Made by a program: the position numbers and the translations under genes. Shown here one piece after another: positions 15,251 through 23,367 of a stretch of 64,000 bases of DNA. Source of the stretch: Amycolatopsis taiwanensis DSM 45107 (GTDB lineage Bacteria; Actinomycetota; Actinomycetes; Mycobacteriales; Pseudonocardiaceae); NCBI RefSeq assembly GCF_000519205.1, contig NZ_JAFB01000005.1, positions 163,724-227,723 of the forward strand. The letters run 5' to 3'. The notes beneath the pieces are model-generated. The model was given only the letters and a program-made list of their open reading frames with translations, ran no database searches and was not told the origin of the DNA. Numbering within the stretch: position 1 is the first letter of the stretch; the number at the start of each line of letters is the position of its first letter.

Positions 15251-15814
15251 TTATCGCAAGAAGCCCACAACGGTATCGATGAGCGCGAACGGTGGTTCCT
15301 TGGCGACCGGGATGTTGTCGATGGCGGCAACCGGCACATCGTTGAAGATCATCGGTTGTGAGGCGTGCAGCGCGACCGGCCGACGGTGGGTGTCGAGGCT
15401 GACGTAGAGCGCGGTCTGGTCCACCAGCCGCGCGATCGTGGTGCCGGTCCGGCCCGGGACGATACCGGCGAACCGCGCACCGCTGCCGAGGTAGAGCCCT
15501 TGCCGGGCGACGTCGACGCTGCGCCACCGCTGGTCCCCGCCCGGCACGCGACGCGGGTCGCCGGCGGAAGAGTGCAGCGTCTCCAGCACCTGCCGGATCG
15601 CTTCGGGGACCGGAACCTCGAGGTTGAGCGGCTGGGCGGTCTCGTAGAGGGCGAACCGGGTCTTCCCCGGCGCCGGCGGCAGCAGGAACAGGTGCAGCAG
15701 GCCCGGTTCCGGATCGCTGCGCGCCGCCCGCACCAACTGGCCGACCACCAGACCCCGGAAGCGGGCGGCCTTGTGCTCCTCGAAGCCGGTCAGCAGCGCC
15801 GTCAAGGTCCTCAT
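15251..15814 (-). CDS. Conserved hypothetical protein, function unknown
   Basis: A 187-residue soluble protein I do not recognise. No signal peptide or membrane segment is visible. The N-terminal third is basic, the middle contains proline-rich LPPAPGKTRF, and the C-terminal half is rich in beta-branched residues (TTIARLVDQTALYVSLD, VPVAAIDNIPVAKEPPFALID), suggesting an alpha/beta fold. Codon use is typical of the region, which supports it being real. It stands alone on the minus strand between the DedA gene and the YceI/MFS/MarR operon, and its ATG (15814) is preceded by a weak GGCGG. No partner gene suggests a role. Confidence 0.6.
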   Translation of the reverse strand: MRTLTALLTGFEEHKAARFRGLVVGQLVRAARSDPEPGLLHLFLLPPAPGKTRFALYETAQPLNLEVPVPEAIRQVLETLHSSAGDPRRVPGGDQRWRSVDVARQGLYLGSGARFAGIVPGRTGTTIARLVDQTALYVSLDTHRRPVALHASQPMIFNDVPVAAIDNIPVAKEPPFALIDTVVGFLR

Positions 15815-15939
15815 CCGCCGCCTTCCGTCTCAGGTCGCTGTGGCACCTGGGCACAGGTTAGAAGGTCACCCGCCCCAGCTGTCTGCTTTGACGTGCGAGT
15901 TATCCGGACGTTGCGCAAAGCCCCGCTTGGATCAGGCAA

Positions 15940-15975
15940 GGGCCGCCTTGCCGGGTGAAACCGGCAAGGCGGCCC
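15940..15975 (-). terminator. Strong hairpin after the yceI gene
   Basis: A perfect 15-bp stem (GGGCCGCCTTGCCGG with its complement) with a six-base loop, GTGAAA, ten bases after the stop of the minus-strand YceI gene. Very stable and well placed for intrinsic termination of the MarR-MFS-YceI transcript; no clear U-run follows, as usual in this group. Confidence 0.85.
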
Positions 15976-15984
15976 CGGTTGGCC

Positions 15985-16806
15985 CTAAAGTTCGGGCAGC
16001 GACTCGCCCTGAACGGCTTCGATGTCCAGTTCGATCTTGACCGTGGTACCGACCGCGGCGATCCCGGCCCGCACCATCGCGTTGTAGTTGATCGCGAACT
16101 CCTTGCGGTGCAACTGGGTTTCGGCGTGGAAGGCCACGCGCACGCCGCCCCACGGATCCGGCCCGTAACCGCTGTAGGTCAGGTCGAGATCCACCGGACG
16201 GCGCTGGCCGTGCAGGGTCAGTTCCCCGGACAGCGTCCAGGTGTCCGCGCCCCGCTGACGCAGCCCCGTGCTCTCGAACGCGATCGTCGGGTACAACTCG
16301 ACATCCAGGAAGTCCGGCGAGCGCAGGTGGTCGTCCCGCATCTTGACCCCGGTGTCGATCCCGGCCGCCTGGATCGTCGCCTGTACCGAGGACCTCTCCA
16401 CCGGCCGCTCGATCATGATCCGGCCGCTGACCTCACTGAACCTCGCCTTGACGCTGGCGATGCCGAGATGGCGGGCGGTGGCCACCACGGTCGAGTGCGC
16501 CGGGTCGATCACCCACGGGCCGGGCGGGGGCAACTCGAGCGCGCCCGCCGCCGGGGCCAGCGGAATCTCGCCGAGAGAACCGACGCCGTCCGACCCGATC
16601 TGGGCCGTCCTGGCCACCGGCGAGTAGCCGGCGGCGGTGAGCACCGCGGTGTAGACGCCCGGAGCCAGCGGCTCCGTGGTCACCGCGCCGGTGGCGTCGG
16701 CGACGGCACGAGCGACCTGCTGGCCGCTCATGTCCGTCACCGTCAGGACGGCGTTTTCGACTGCCCAGCCCTCGGCATTTCTGATCTTCGCGTTGAGACC
16801 ACTCAT
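15985..16806 (-). CDS. YceI-family protein with N-terminal carboxypeptidase-regulatory-like domain
   Basis: A 273-residue two-domain protein. Residues 1-90 form a carboxypeptidase-regulatory-like (Ig/prealbumin-like) module with the pattern G-x-V-x-A-VLTVTD...TEPLAPGVYTAVLTAAGY. Residues 95-270 are a YceI lipocalin-like barrel (WVIDPAHSTVVATARHL, VKARFSEVSGRI, SPDFLDVELYPTIAFES, LTLHGQRRPVDLDL, GIAAVGTTVKIELDIEAV), a family that binds polyisoprenoids. No signal peptide is present, so it probably stays inside unless carried out with the pump. Its start overlaps the stop of the MFS gene (ATGA), whose C-terminus has three of the same modules, implying physical or functional linkage. Confidence 0.9.
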   Translation of the reverse strand: MSGLNAKIRNAEGWAVENAVLTVTDMSGQQVARAVADATGAVTTEPLAPGVYTAVLTAAGYSPVARTAQIGSDGVGSLGEIPLAPAAGALELPPPGPWVIDPAHSTVVATARHLGIASVKARFSEVSGRIMIERPVERSSVQATIQAAGIDTGVKMRDDHLRSPDFLDVELYPTIAFESTGLRQRGADTWTLSGELTLHGQRRPVDLDLTYSGYGPDPWGGVRVAFHAETQLHRKEFAINYNAMVRAGIAAVGTTVKIELDIEAVQGESLPEL

Positions 16807-19397
16807 AGGTTTTCCGAAAGCTCCTCGAGCACCTGCTCGTACCCTAGGCGGACATCGTGTGCGGCTTCGCCACCGCCGACGGAGACCTGGCTCGTGGCCG
16901 GCGGGTATCCGCTCGCCACGATCGTGTAGTCCCCTTCGGGCAGGTCGCTCACCAGGTACCGGCCGTCGGCGTCGGTCCGGGTCACCGCGGCCACGTTGCC
17001 CTCGGCGTCGAGCACGGTGATGCGCGCGTCCGGCACCACCCGGTCGCCATCGGTCCGTGCGGTCCCGGAGAGCACGACCGCCTGGGTCAGCTCCAGATCC
17101 TGGTTGATCAGGCCGCTGTCGGGCAGGGTCAGCATGATCGCCACCGGGCGCATCCGCTCGGCGCTGGCCACCAGGGTGTACTCGCCGGCGCCAACGCTGG
17201 CGAACGAGTAGCTACCGTCGCTGCCGGTGCTGGAAGCGCCGGTGACCTCACCGCGCGAATCCGTCAACGTCACCGTCGCGCCGGGCAGCGGCGTGCCCTG
17301 CCCCGCGACCCGGACCACACCGGCGAGTCCGCCCGAGCCGACCAGCGTGACGTCGAGCCGCGCCGGAGCGCTTCCGACGACCACACTCGCGGCCTGCGGC
17401 TGGTGCCCGCCCGCCGACACGATCAGCACGTAGGTGCCCGCGCCGGGCGCTGGAACGGTGTAGCCACCGTCGGGACCGCCGGTCGCCCGCGCCGCCTGCC
17501 GGCCGCGCTGGTCGATCAGGGTCAGTGCCGCGCCACCGACCGAGCTGCCGTCCTGGCGCCGGATGTAGCCGCTGATCGGCAGGCCCGGAGTCTGCACCGG
17601 GCTGCCGAGTTCGGCGGAGGAGGCGGTGAAAGGTGCGGTCTGCACCGCGGCCTGAAGCTCACCGTGCCCGTTCTCGAAGCTCTTCGCGTGCCGTCCGGCA
17701 CCGGCCCCCACAAGCGCCGGCTCGGGCTCGGAAACCTCCTCGGTGACGGCGTCCAGCGCCTTCGCGGCGGCATCGTCGGTGGTCAGCGGCAACTCGCCGC
17801 CCTCGGCCGGAGCCGCGGGCGCCGGGCCGCCCTTCAACGGGATCTCCTTCATGAACATCAGCACCAGGCAGGCCAACAGCGCCACCCCGGCCGCGACATA
17901 GAACACGCCGTGCATGGAGTTGGTGAACCCGGTGAGGATCGGCACCTTGACCTGGTCCGGCAGGCTGCCGATACCGGTGGTGTTCGCCTGCAGGTCGGTC
18001 AGCTTGTCACCACTGAACCCGGGGGGCAGGTGCCCGCCGAACGCGTCGGTGATCTTGTTCGGCAGCAGGTTGAACAGGATGGTCAGGAACACCGCCACCC
18101 CCAGGGTGCCGCCCATCTGCCGGAAGAACGTGGCCGATGCGGTGGAGACACCCATGTCGCGGCGCGGACCCGCGTTCTGCGCGGCGATGATCAGGGTCTG
18201 CATACAGCAACCCAGGCCGAAGCCGATCACCATCGCGAACACCTCCGGCTGCCACATCGGGCTGTCGAAGTGGATCTGCGCGAAGAGCACCGTGCCGATC
18301 GCGATCACCAAGGTGCCGATCACCGGCAGGATCTTGTACCGGCCGGTCTTGGCGGTGACCCGGCCGGAGATCTGCGACCCGATCATGATGCCGATCACCA
18401 GCGGCAACATCAGCAGGCCGGCCTGGGTCGGCGTGTACTCACGAACGACCTGGAAGTACAGCGGAATCATGGAAAGACCGCCGAACATGGCCAGACCGAC
18501 GATCGTGCCGCCCAGGATGACCAGGCTGAACGTGGAGTTCTTGAACAGCCGCAGCGGGATCAGCGCCTCGTCCTTCATCACGTATTCGATGAAGAGGAAG
18601 AGGATGACGCCCACGGCCGCGACCCCGTAGCAGATCACCGAATGCGTAGAAGCCCAGCCCCAGCTACGGCCCTGCTCGGCGACGAGCAGCAGCGGCACCA
18701 CAGCGATGGCCAGCGCGGCCGCACCGAACCAGTCGACGCGGTGGTCCTGGCGCTGATGCGGCACGTTGAGCACCTTGCCGACCACGAACAGCGCGATGAC
18801 GCCGATCGGCACGTTGATCAGGAAGATCCAGCGCCAGCCCTCGATGCCGCCCAGCTTGTCGATGTCCGAGAACAGGCCACCCAGCACCGGGCCCAGCACC
18901 GTCGAGACGCCGAAGACCATCATGAAGTAGCCCTGGTAGCGGACTCGCTCCCGCGGCGGCACGATGTCGCCGATGATGGTCATCGCCAGGGACATCAGCC
19001 CACCGGCGCCCAGGCCCTGGAAGGCGCGGAACGCGGCCAGCTCATACATGGAGGTCGCGAAGGTACACGCGGCCGAACCGATCACGAACAGGGAGATCGC
19101 GGTGAGGAAGAACGGCTTCCGCCCGTAGATGTCCGACAGTTTGCCGTAGAGCGGAGTCGCGATCGTCGCCGTGATCAGGTAAGCGGTGGTCGCCCAGGCC
19201 TGCTCGCTGAACCCGTTCAGGCTGTTGGCGATCTTGACGATCGCCACGCTGACGATGTTCTGGTCGAGCGCGGCCAGGAACATGCCCAGCAACAGCCCGC
19301 TCAGGATGGTCAGGATTTGGCGGTGACTCAGTCTGACCTCGTGCGCGGCCACTGCACCCCCCTGGGACACCGACGGTTGTCGGGTGGAACTCGTCAT
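16803..19397 (-). CDS. DHA2-family MFS exporter with three C-terminal carboxypeptidase-regulatory-like domains
   Basis: An 864-residue drug:proton antiporter. Residues 1-520 are a 14-segment MFS core with LDQNIVSVAIVKIA, the motif GKLSDIYGRKPFF and motif C GVSTVLGPVLGG. After a linker of about 85 residues come three modules of about 80 residues (near 606, 693 and 776), each with a G-x-V-x-D/G...P-A-x-V-T-L-x-D...G-x-Y-x-x-S-x-x-x-G-x-Y-T-L-V-A-S pattern. Most DHA2 pumps end near 500 residues, so the tail is the odd feature. The modules would lie in the cytoplasm if both termini are inside. Regulated by MarR upstream, from which it is three bases away. Confidence 0.92.
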   Translation of the reverse strand: MTSSTRQPSVSQGGAVAAHEVRLSHRQILTILSGLLLGMFLAALDQNIVSVAIVKIANSLNGFSEQAWATTAYLITATIATPLYGKLSDIYGRKPFFLTAISLFVIGSAACTFATSMYELAAFRAFQGLGAGGLMSLAMTIIGDIVPPRERVRYQGYFMMVFGVSTVLGPVLGGLFSDIDKLGGIEGWRWIFLINVPIGVIALFVVGKVLNVPHQRQDHRVDWFGAAALAIAVVPLLLVAEQGRSWGWASTHSVICYGVAAVGVILFLFIEYVMKDEALIPLRLFKNSTFSLVILGGTIVGLAMFGGLSMIPLYFQVVREYTPTQAGLLMLPLVIGIMIGSQISGRVTAKTGRYKILPVIGTLVIAIGTVLFAQIHFDSPMWQPEVFAMVIGFGLGCCMQTLIIAAQNAGPRRDMGVSTASATFFRQMGGTLGVAVFLTILFNLLPNKITDAFGGHLPPGFSGDKLTDLQANTTGIGSLPDQVKVPILTGFTNSMHGVFYVAAGVALLACLVLMFMKEIPLKGGPAPAAPAEGGELPLTTDDAAAKALDAVTEEVSEPEPALVGAGAGRHAKSFENGHGELQAAVQTAPFTASSAELGSPVQTPGLPISGYIRRQDGSSVGGAALTLIDQRGRQAARATGGPDGGYTVPAPGAGTYVLIVSAGGHQPQAASVVVGSAPARLDVTLVGSGGLAGVVRVAGQGTPLPGATVTLTDSRGEVTGASSTGSDGSYSFASVGAGEYTLVASAERMRPVAIMLTLPDSGLINQDLELTQAVVLSGTARTDGDRVVPDARITVLDAEGNVAAVTRTDADGRYLVSDLPEGDYTIVASGYPPATSQVSVGGGEAAHDVRLGYEQVLEELSENL

Positions 19398-19400
19398 ATC

Positions 19401-19907
19401 TCAAAGCCCCTTGTTCTGGTCAGCCATTTGTGGAGTGTTTTCCTGAATGTCCGAATTGAGTCGATCCAGGAGGTGGTTGAGCGTTCGCCGGTCCTCCTCC
19501 GGCCAGTCGGCCATCACGGTGGCCAGCCACTTGTTGCGCAGCTTGCGGTTCTCCTCGAAAACGCGTAGCCCCTCCCTGGTCGGTGCGAGCAAGCAGGCGC
19601 GGCCGTCCTCCGGGTCGGCCAGGCGCTCCACGAGGCCGTGCTGCACCAGGGAGCCGCTCTGCCGGCTGATCGTGGAGATCTCGGCGTGCAGCGCGTCGGC
19701 GAGCTTGCTCGTGCGCTGCGGGCCGTCATGGATGAGGCAGAGCAGGATCGAGTAGGCGGACCGTTCGATGCCGTCCGGACCCTGCTTGGCCGCCATCGAC
19801 CTGCCCTTGTGGACCATCCGCATCAGCCGCACGAGCTGGACCCCGAGCTCGTCGGCGACGTCGAGCGCGGTGGTCGTGATGCCCTCTTCACGAAGGGAAG
19901 GCGCCAT
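19401..19907 (-). CDS. MarR-family transcription regulator
   Basis: A 168-residue winged-helix regulator. The recognition region is RTSKLADALHAEISTISRQSGSL followed by the wing LVQHGLVERLADPEDGRACLLAPT. It probably represses its own operon (marR, MFS pump, yceI) until a ligand, perhaps the pump substrate, binds. A perfect 12-bp palindrome 44 bases upstream is the likely operator. Start ATG 19907 (MAPSLREEG...) is used; the initial 20 residues are less conserved, and the alternative internal starts lack ribosome sites. Confidence 0.92.
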   Translation of the reverse strand: MAPSLREEGITTTALDVADELGVQLVRLMRMVHKGRSMAAKQGPDGIERSAYSILLCLIHDGPQRTSKLADALHAEISTISRQSGSLVQHGLVERLADPEDGRACLLAPTREGLRVFEENRKLRNKWLATVMADWPEEDRRTLNHLLDRLNSDIQENTPQMADQNKGL

Positions 19908-19950
19908 GGCGCATCACTCTTTCCCGGTACGGATGTCTTACTTGGTGAGT

Positions 19951-19962
19951 GCAACTAGTTGC
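19951..19962. promoter_or_regulatory. Palindrome upstream of marR, likely MarR operator
   Basis: GCAACTAGTTGC is a perfect 12-bp palindrome in the marR leader; it is flanked by imperfectly paired CTTGGTGAGT and CTGAAGCAAG, extending the dyad to over 25 bp. Size and location fit a MarR dimer site that covers the promoter. Confidence 0.55.
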
Positions 19963-20125
19963 CTGAAGCAAGGATGCACCCAGATGGGGTCGCCGCGCCA
20001 GTCAGTTATCACGCTGTGTGTCTCAAAACACTTTAGTTGTCGTATGCAAGCGGTTTTCCCGGAGCCCCGGCCAGGGCTCCAGGCGGCGTCCACACGGTAT
20101 TTCGGGGGTACGACAATTTCCGGTC

Positions 20126-20548
20126 ATGACCGAAACCGCGCTCCACGAGCTCATCCGCACCCGCCCCTTCGGCGTACTCGCCACCATCAAGCGTGACGGG
20201 CGGCCGCAACTGTCCAACGTCAATCACTGCTACGACACCGAAGCCGGCACGATCCTGGTGTCTCTCACCGATGGGCGCGCCAAGACCCGCAACCTCCGCC
20301 GCGACCCGCGTGCGAACTTCCACGTGAGCACCGCGGACGGCTGGTCCTATGCGGTGGCCGAAGGCACGGCAGAACTCTCCGCGGTCGCGAAGGATCCGCA
20401 CGACGAAGCCGTCGAGGAACTCGTCGACCTGTACCGGAAGATCCGCGGCGAACACCCCGACTGGGACGAGTACCGCGCCGCCATGGTCAACGACGAGCGG
20501 CTGGTGCTGCGGCTGCGGGTCGAGCGCGTGATCGGCGTGATCCAGTAG
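20126..20548 (+). CDS. PPOX-class F420-dependent oxidoreductase
   Basis: A 140-residue split beta-barrel flavin/deazaflavin-binding protein. The start (HELIRTRPFGVLATIKRDGRPQLS-like) and the middle RAKTRNLRRDPRANFHVS are typical of F420-dependent members of the pyridoxamine-phosphate-oxidase superfamily. It probably reduces an unknown small molecule using F420H2, a cofactor common in actinobacteria. ATG 20126 lacks a Shine-Dalgarno; GACAAT at 20112-20117 could be the -10 of a near-leaderless message. It is not in an operon with the following FAD gene, which has its own promoter-like hexamer. Confidence 0.85.
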   Translation: MTETALHELIRTRPFGVLATIKRDGRPQLSNVNHCYDTEAGTILVSLTDGRAKTRNLRRDPRANFHVSTADGWSYAVAEGTAELSAVAKDPHDEAVEELVDLYRKIRGEHPDWDEYRAAMVNDERLVLRLRVERVIGVIQ

Positions 20549-20600
20549 CAATAGGGCTACTCGCGGAAAAACTGTTCCGCAGTGCGGATCTTTTCGCATC

Positions 20601-20612
20601 TACGATGTGCGC
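20601..20612 (+). promoter_or_regulatory. Leaderless promoter -10 before the FAD oxidoreductase
   Basis: TACGAT (20601-20606) is followed by exactly six bases and then ATG 20613, the geometry of a leaderless transcript starting at or next to the A of the start codon. No ribosome site is present, in agreement. Confidence 0.5.
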
Positions 20613-22004
20613 ATGGGCAACGAAGCACTGCTGACCAAGCTCCGCGAAGCACTCGGCAACGCCGCAGTAATCACCGATTCCGACGTCACCGACAGCTACT
20701 CCCGCGACATGATGCCGTTGGCCGAGGCCGGGCGACCGCTGGCGGTGGTGCTGCCCTCGGACGTAGACGGCGTGCAGGCGACGGTGCGCGCATGCGCCGA
20801 GGCGAAGGTGCCGATCGTGCCGCGCGGCGCGGGCAGCGGGCTGTCCGGTGCGGCGAACGCGATCGACGGCTGTGTCGTGCTGGTGATGACCAAGTTCGAC
20901 CGCATCCTGGAGATCGACCCGGCCAACCGGCTCGCGGTCGTCCAGCCGGGCGTGGTCAACCTCGACTTCCGCAACGCCGTGGAAAAGCACGGCCTGTTCT
21001 ACCCACCGGACCCGGCCAGCTACGACTGGTGCACCATCGGCGGCAATCTGTCGACCAACTCCGGCGGGATGTGCTGCGTGAAGTACGGCGTCACCACCGA
21101 CGCCGTACTCGGCCTGGAAGTCGTGCTCGCGGATGGTTCGGTGCTGCGGACCGGGCGGCGCACGGTGAAGGGGGTCGCCGGCTACGACCTGGCGAAACTG
21201 TTCGTCGGCAGCGAGGGCACGCTGGGCGTGATCACCGAAGCGACCGTCTCGCTGCGCCCGCTGCCACAGGCGCCCGGCACGCTGGTCGCCGGGTTCGACC
21301 GCACCGAGGCGGCCGGCGAGGCGGTGTCCCGGGTGGTCCGGGAGGGGCTGGTGCCGTCCCTCATGGAGATCATGGATGCCAGTTCGATCAAGGCCGCCGA
21401 GTCCTATCTCAACACCGACCTCGGCGCCGGATCCGACTGCCAGGCCCTGCTGCTGTGCCAGTCCGATGCCGGTGGCGAGCTGGCGCAGCGGGAACTGGCC
21501 GCGCTGGAACAGATCTGCCTCGACTGTGGGTCCACCATGACGTACGCGACCGAGGACCTCACGGAAGGCAAGATGCTGCTCCAGGCACGGCGGGTGGTGC
21601 TCACCGCCCTCGAGCAGTACGGCGTCTGGCTGACCGACGACGTGTGCGTGCCGCGGACCCGGATCGCGGAGCTGATCGCGGGTTGCGAGCGGATCAGCGA
21701 GGAGGTCGGCCTGCGGATCGCGGTGGTCGGGCACGCCGGCGACGGCAACATGCACCCGACGATCGTCTACGCGCCCGACTCGGCGGACGAGTTCGCCCGG
21801 GCTCGCCGGGCGTTCGACGCCATCCTCGAGGTCGGGCTGTCCCTCGGCGGCACCGTGACCGGTGAACACGGCGTCGGCAAGATCAAGCGGGACTGGCTCG
21901 CGCGCGAGATCGGCCCGGTGGGGTTGCGGGTCCACCGCCAGATCAAGCAGGCCCTCGACCCGGACAACCTGTTCAACCCGGGATCGATGTTCTCCCCAGC
22001 CTGA
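20613..22004 (+). CDS. FAD-binding oxidoreductase (GlcD/D-lactate dehydrogenase-like)
   Basis: A 463-residue flavoprotein of the FAD-linked oxidase (PCMH) family. The FAD domain is at residues 35-220 with VPRGAGSGLSGAANAIDG, PDPASYDWCTIGGNLSTNS and SEGTLGVITEATV; the C-terminal FAD-oxidase domain ends with GHAGDGNMHPT, GTVTGEHGVGKIKRDWL and the standard LFNPG closing. These fit glycolate oxidase subunit GlcD or D-2-hydroxyacid dehydrogenases. The substrate and electron acceptor are not decided by sequence, and no glcE/glcF genes are nearby. Start ATG 20613 is favoured by TACGAT six bases upstream. Confidence 0.9.
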   Translation: MGNEALLTKLREALGNAAVITDSDVTDSYSRDMMPLAEAGRPLAVVLPSDVDGVQATVRACAEAKVPIVPRGAGSGLSGAANAIDGCVVLVMTKFDRILEIDPANRLAVVQPGVVNLDFRNAVEKHGLFYPPDPASYDWCTIGGNLSTNSGGMCCVKYGVTTDAVLGLEVVLADGSVLRTGRRTVKGVAGYDLAKLFVGSEGTLGVITEATVSLRPLPQAPGTLVAGFDRTEAAGEAVSRVVREGLVPSLMEIMDASSIKAAESYLNTDLGAGSDCQALLLCQSDAGGELAQRELAALEQICLDCGSTMTYATEDLTEGKMLLQARRVVLTALEQYGVWLTDDVCVPRTRIAELIAGCERISEEVGLRIAVVGHAGDGNMHPTIVYAPDSADEFARARRAFDAILEVGLSLGGTVTGEHGVGKIKRDWLAREIGPVGLRVHRQIKQALDPDNLFNPGSMFSPA

Positions 22005-22011
22005 TCACCTG

Positions 22012-22121
22012 CTCCGGAACCGAGAACTCGGACGCCGGAACCGGGAACTCGGACGCCTGAACCGAGAACTCGCGTGCCTGGGGCGGGGACACGCGTGTCT
22101 GGAGCGGGGACACGCGGACGT
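22012..22121. repeat. 21-bp tandem repeats between convergent genes
   Basis: Five to six units with a 21-bp period. The first three read like GGAACCGAGAACTCGGACGCC; the later ones like CTGGGGCGGGGACACGCGTG. Both variants alternate AACTC and GACAC at the same place. The array lies between the convergent FAD oxidoreductase and DedA genes, and the same family is found at 55196-55385 between purQ and an ABC gene. Confidence 0.8.
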
Positions 22122-22189
22122 GTTCGGCATGAGTGACTCGTTACTGTCGAAACGGGTCACTCATGTACGCAGGGGCGGACGAGGTGCGG

Positions 22190-22897
22190 TCAGCGGTCGT
22201 CGCGCGGGACGCGGGGGATCTGCTGCGTGACCTCGGCCGAGGACTCGGCCTCGCGAGACCGGTTGCGCCGGTTGCGTGCCCACTCGACCACCAGGGGAAT
22301 GACCGAGACCAGGACGATCAGGATGAAGATCGCCTCGATGTTGGTCCTGATGAACGGGATGTTGCCGAGCAGGTGCCCGAGCGCGGTGATGCCCGCGGCC
22401 CAGGCGATGCCGCCGATCACCGTGTAGGTGAAGTACTTCCTGGGGTCCATCCGGCCGACGCCGGCGATCCAGGTGATGAAGGTCCGCACGAACGGCACGA
22501 ACCGCGCGAGCACGACCGCCTTCGGGCCGTGCTTTTCCAGGAACGCGTGGGTCTTGTCCACGTACTCCTGTTTGAAGAACCGCGAATCGGGCCGCCGGAA
22601 CAGCGCGGGCCCCACCTTGTAGCCGAGGAAGTACCCGACCACGTTGCCCAGCAGTGCGGCCAGCGTCACCACGAGGCAGACCAGCCACAAGGGCGTTTGG
22701 ATCGATCCCTGTGCCACGAACAGGCCGGCGGTGAACAGCAGCGAGTCACCCGGCAGCACCGGGAAGATACTGCTTTCGATGAAGATGACCAGGCACAACC
22801 CGATGATCACGTACGCACCGAACTTGGTCAGCAGGTACTCGGGGTTGAACCACTGCGGCATCAGGGCCAGCGTGGTCGTGGTGGCGGCGAGCATCAC
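22190..22897 (-). CDS. DedA-family (VTT domain) membrane protein, second copy
   Basis: A 235-residue DedA paralogue with the acidic FIESSIFPVLPGDSLLF motif, GNVVGYFLGYKVGP, and VVLARFVPFVRTFITWIAGVG with the two conserved arginines. Four to five membrane segments. It probably acts in undecaprenyl-phosphate or other lipid flipping and envelope homeostasis. Start ATG 22897 fits the first membrane segment. Compared with the copy at 14401 it is more like the E. coli YqjA/YghB-type core in the arginine segment. It is transcribed toward the 21-bp repeat array. Confidence 0.9.
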   Translation of the reverse strand: MMLAATTTTLALMPQWFNPEYLLTKFGAYVIIGLCLVIFIESSIFPVLPGDSLLFTAGLFVAQGSIQTPLWLVCLVVTLAALLGNVVGYFLGYKVGPALFRRPDSRFFKQEYVDKTHAFLEKHGPKAVVLARFVPFVRTFITWIAGVGRMDPRKYFTYTVIGGIAWAAGITALGHLLGNIPFIRTNIEAIFILIVLVSVIPLVVEWARNRRNRSREAESSAEVTQQIPRVPRDDR

Positions 22898-22967
22898 GCC
22901 GTCAAACGGTACAGGCTAACGCTGTGTTGCTTCGGCGGCCCAGTTATGCCACCGGCAGTCAGGTCGG

Positions 22968-23312
22968 TCAAATCAGCGTGACGATGCCGACGACCGCTCC
23001 CGTCAGCAACCCGAGCAGCACGGCGAGCAGCAGGATCCAGTACGCGCGCAGCGGGCCGGAAGCCGGTTTCGACCGCGCGGGCAACGCCGCGCCCGGTGTC
23101 TCCAGCGCCGCGCGTTCCCGTTCCAGGGAGCCCGCGTCGGGGCCGGAGAGCAACCCGTATTGCGGCGGCACTGCCGGCGCGGGAACGGCGGAGTTCTCCC
23201 CCGGGCGGGTTCTGGGGGCCGTGCCCTCGGGCGGCACTGCCGGCGGTGCGCTCCTCGCCTGGGCGCGCAGGGCGTCGGCCAGCAGCCGCTCGGAGTCCTG
23301 GGCCTCGGTCAC
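22968..23312 (-). CDS. Small tail-anchored membrane protein, unknown function
   Basis: A 114-residue protein with a hydrophilic, Ala/Pro-rich N-terminal 85 residues and one C-terminal membrane segment (YWILLLAVLLGLLTGAVVGIV), so it should be anchored with the N-terminus in the cytoplasm. I do not recognise the family. It shares the strand with the DedA gene downstream and the nagA gene upstream, with short gaps, so co-transcription is possible. Low complexity limits confidence, but the frame is well kept and the codon bias normal. Confidence 0.55.
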   Translation of the reverse strand: MTEAQDSERLLADALRAQARSAPPAVPPEGTAPRTRPGENSAVPAPAVPPQYGLLSGPDAGSLERERAALETPGAALPARSKPASGPLRAYWILLLAVLLGLLTGAVVGIVTLI

Positions 23313-23367
23313 GAGGAACAGAATAGCCGTGGTGGCGTCCAGTCCCGGATGAGCGATGTCCTGCCGG

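Noticed and set aside
16857-19568. A 903-codon open frame on the plus strand opposite the MFS gene
   Set aside because: It mirrors the MFS and MarR genes on the other strand, has arginine/histidine-rich composition and no family blocks; an artefact of high GC.
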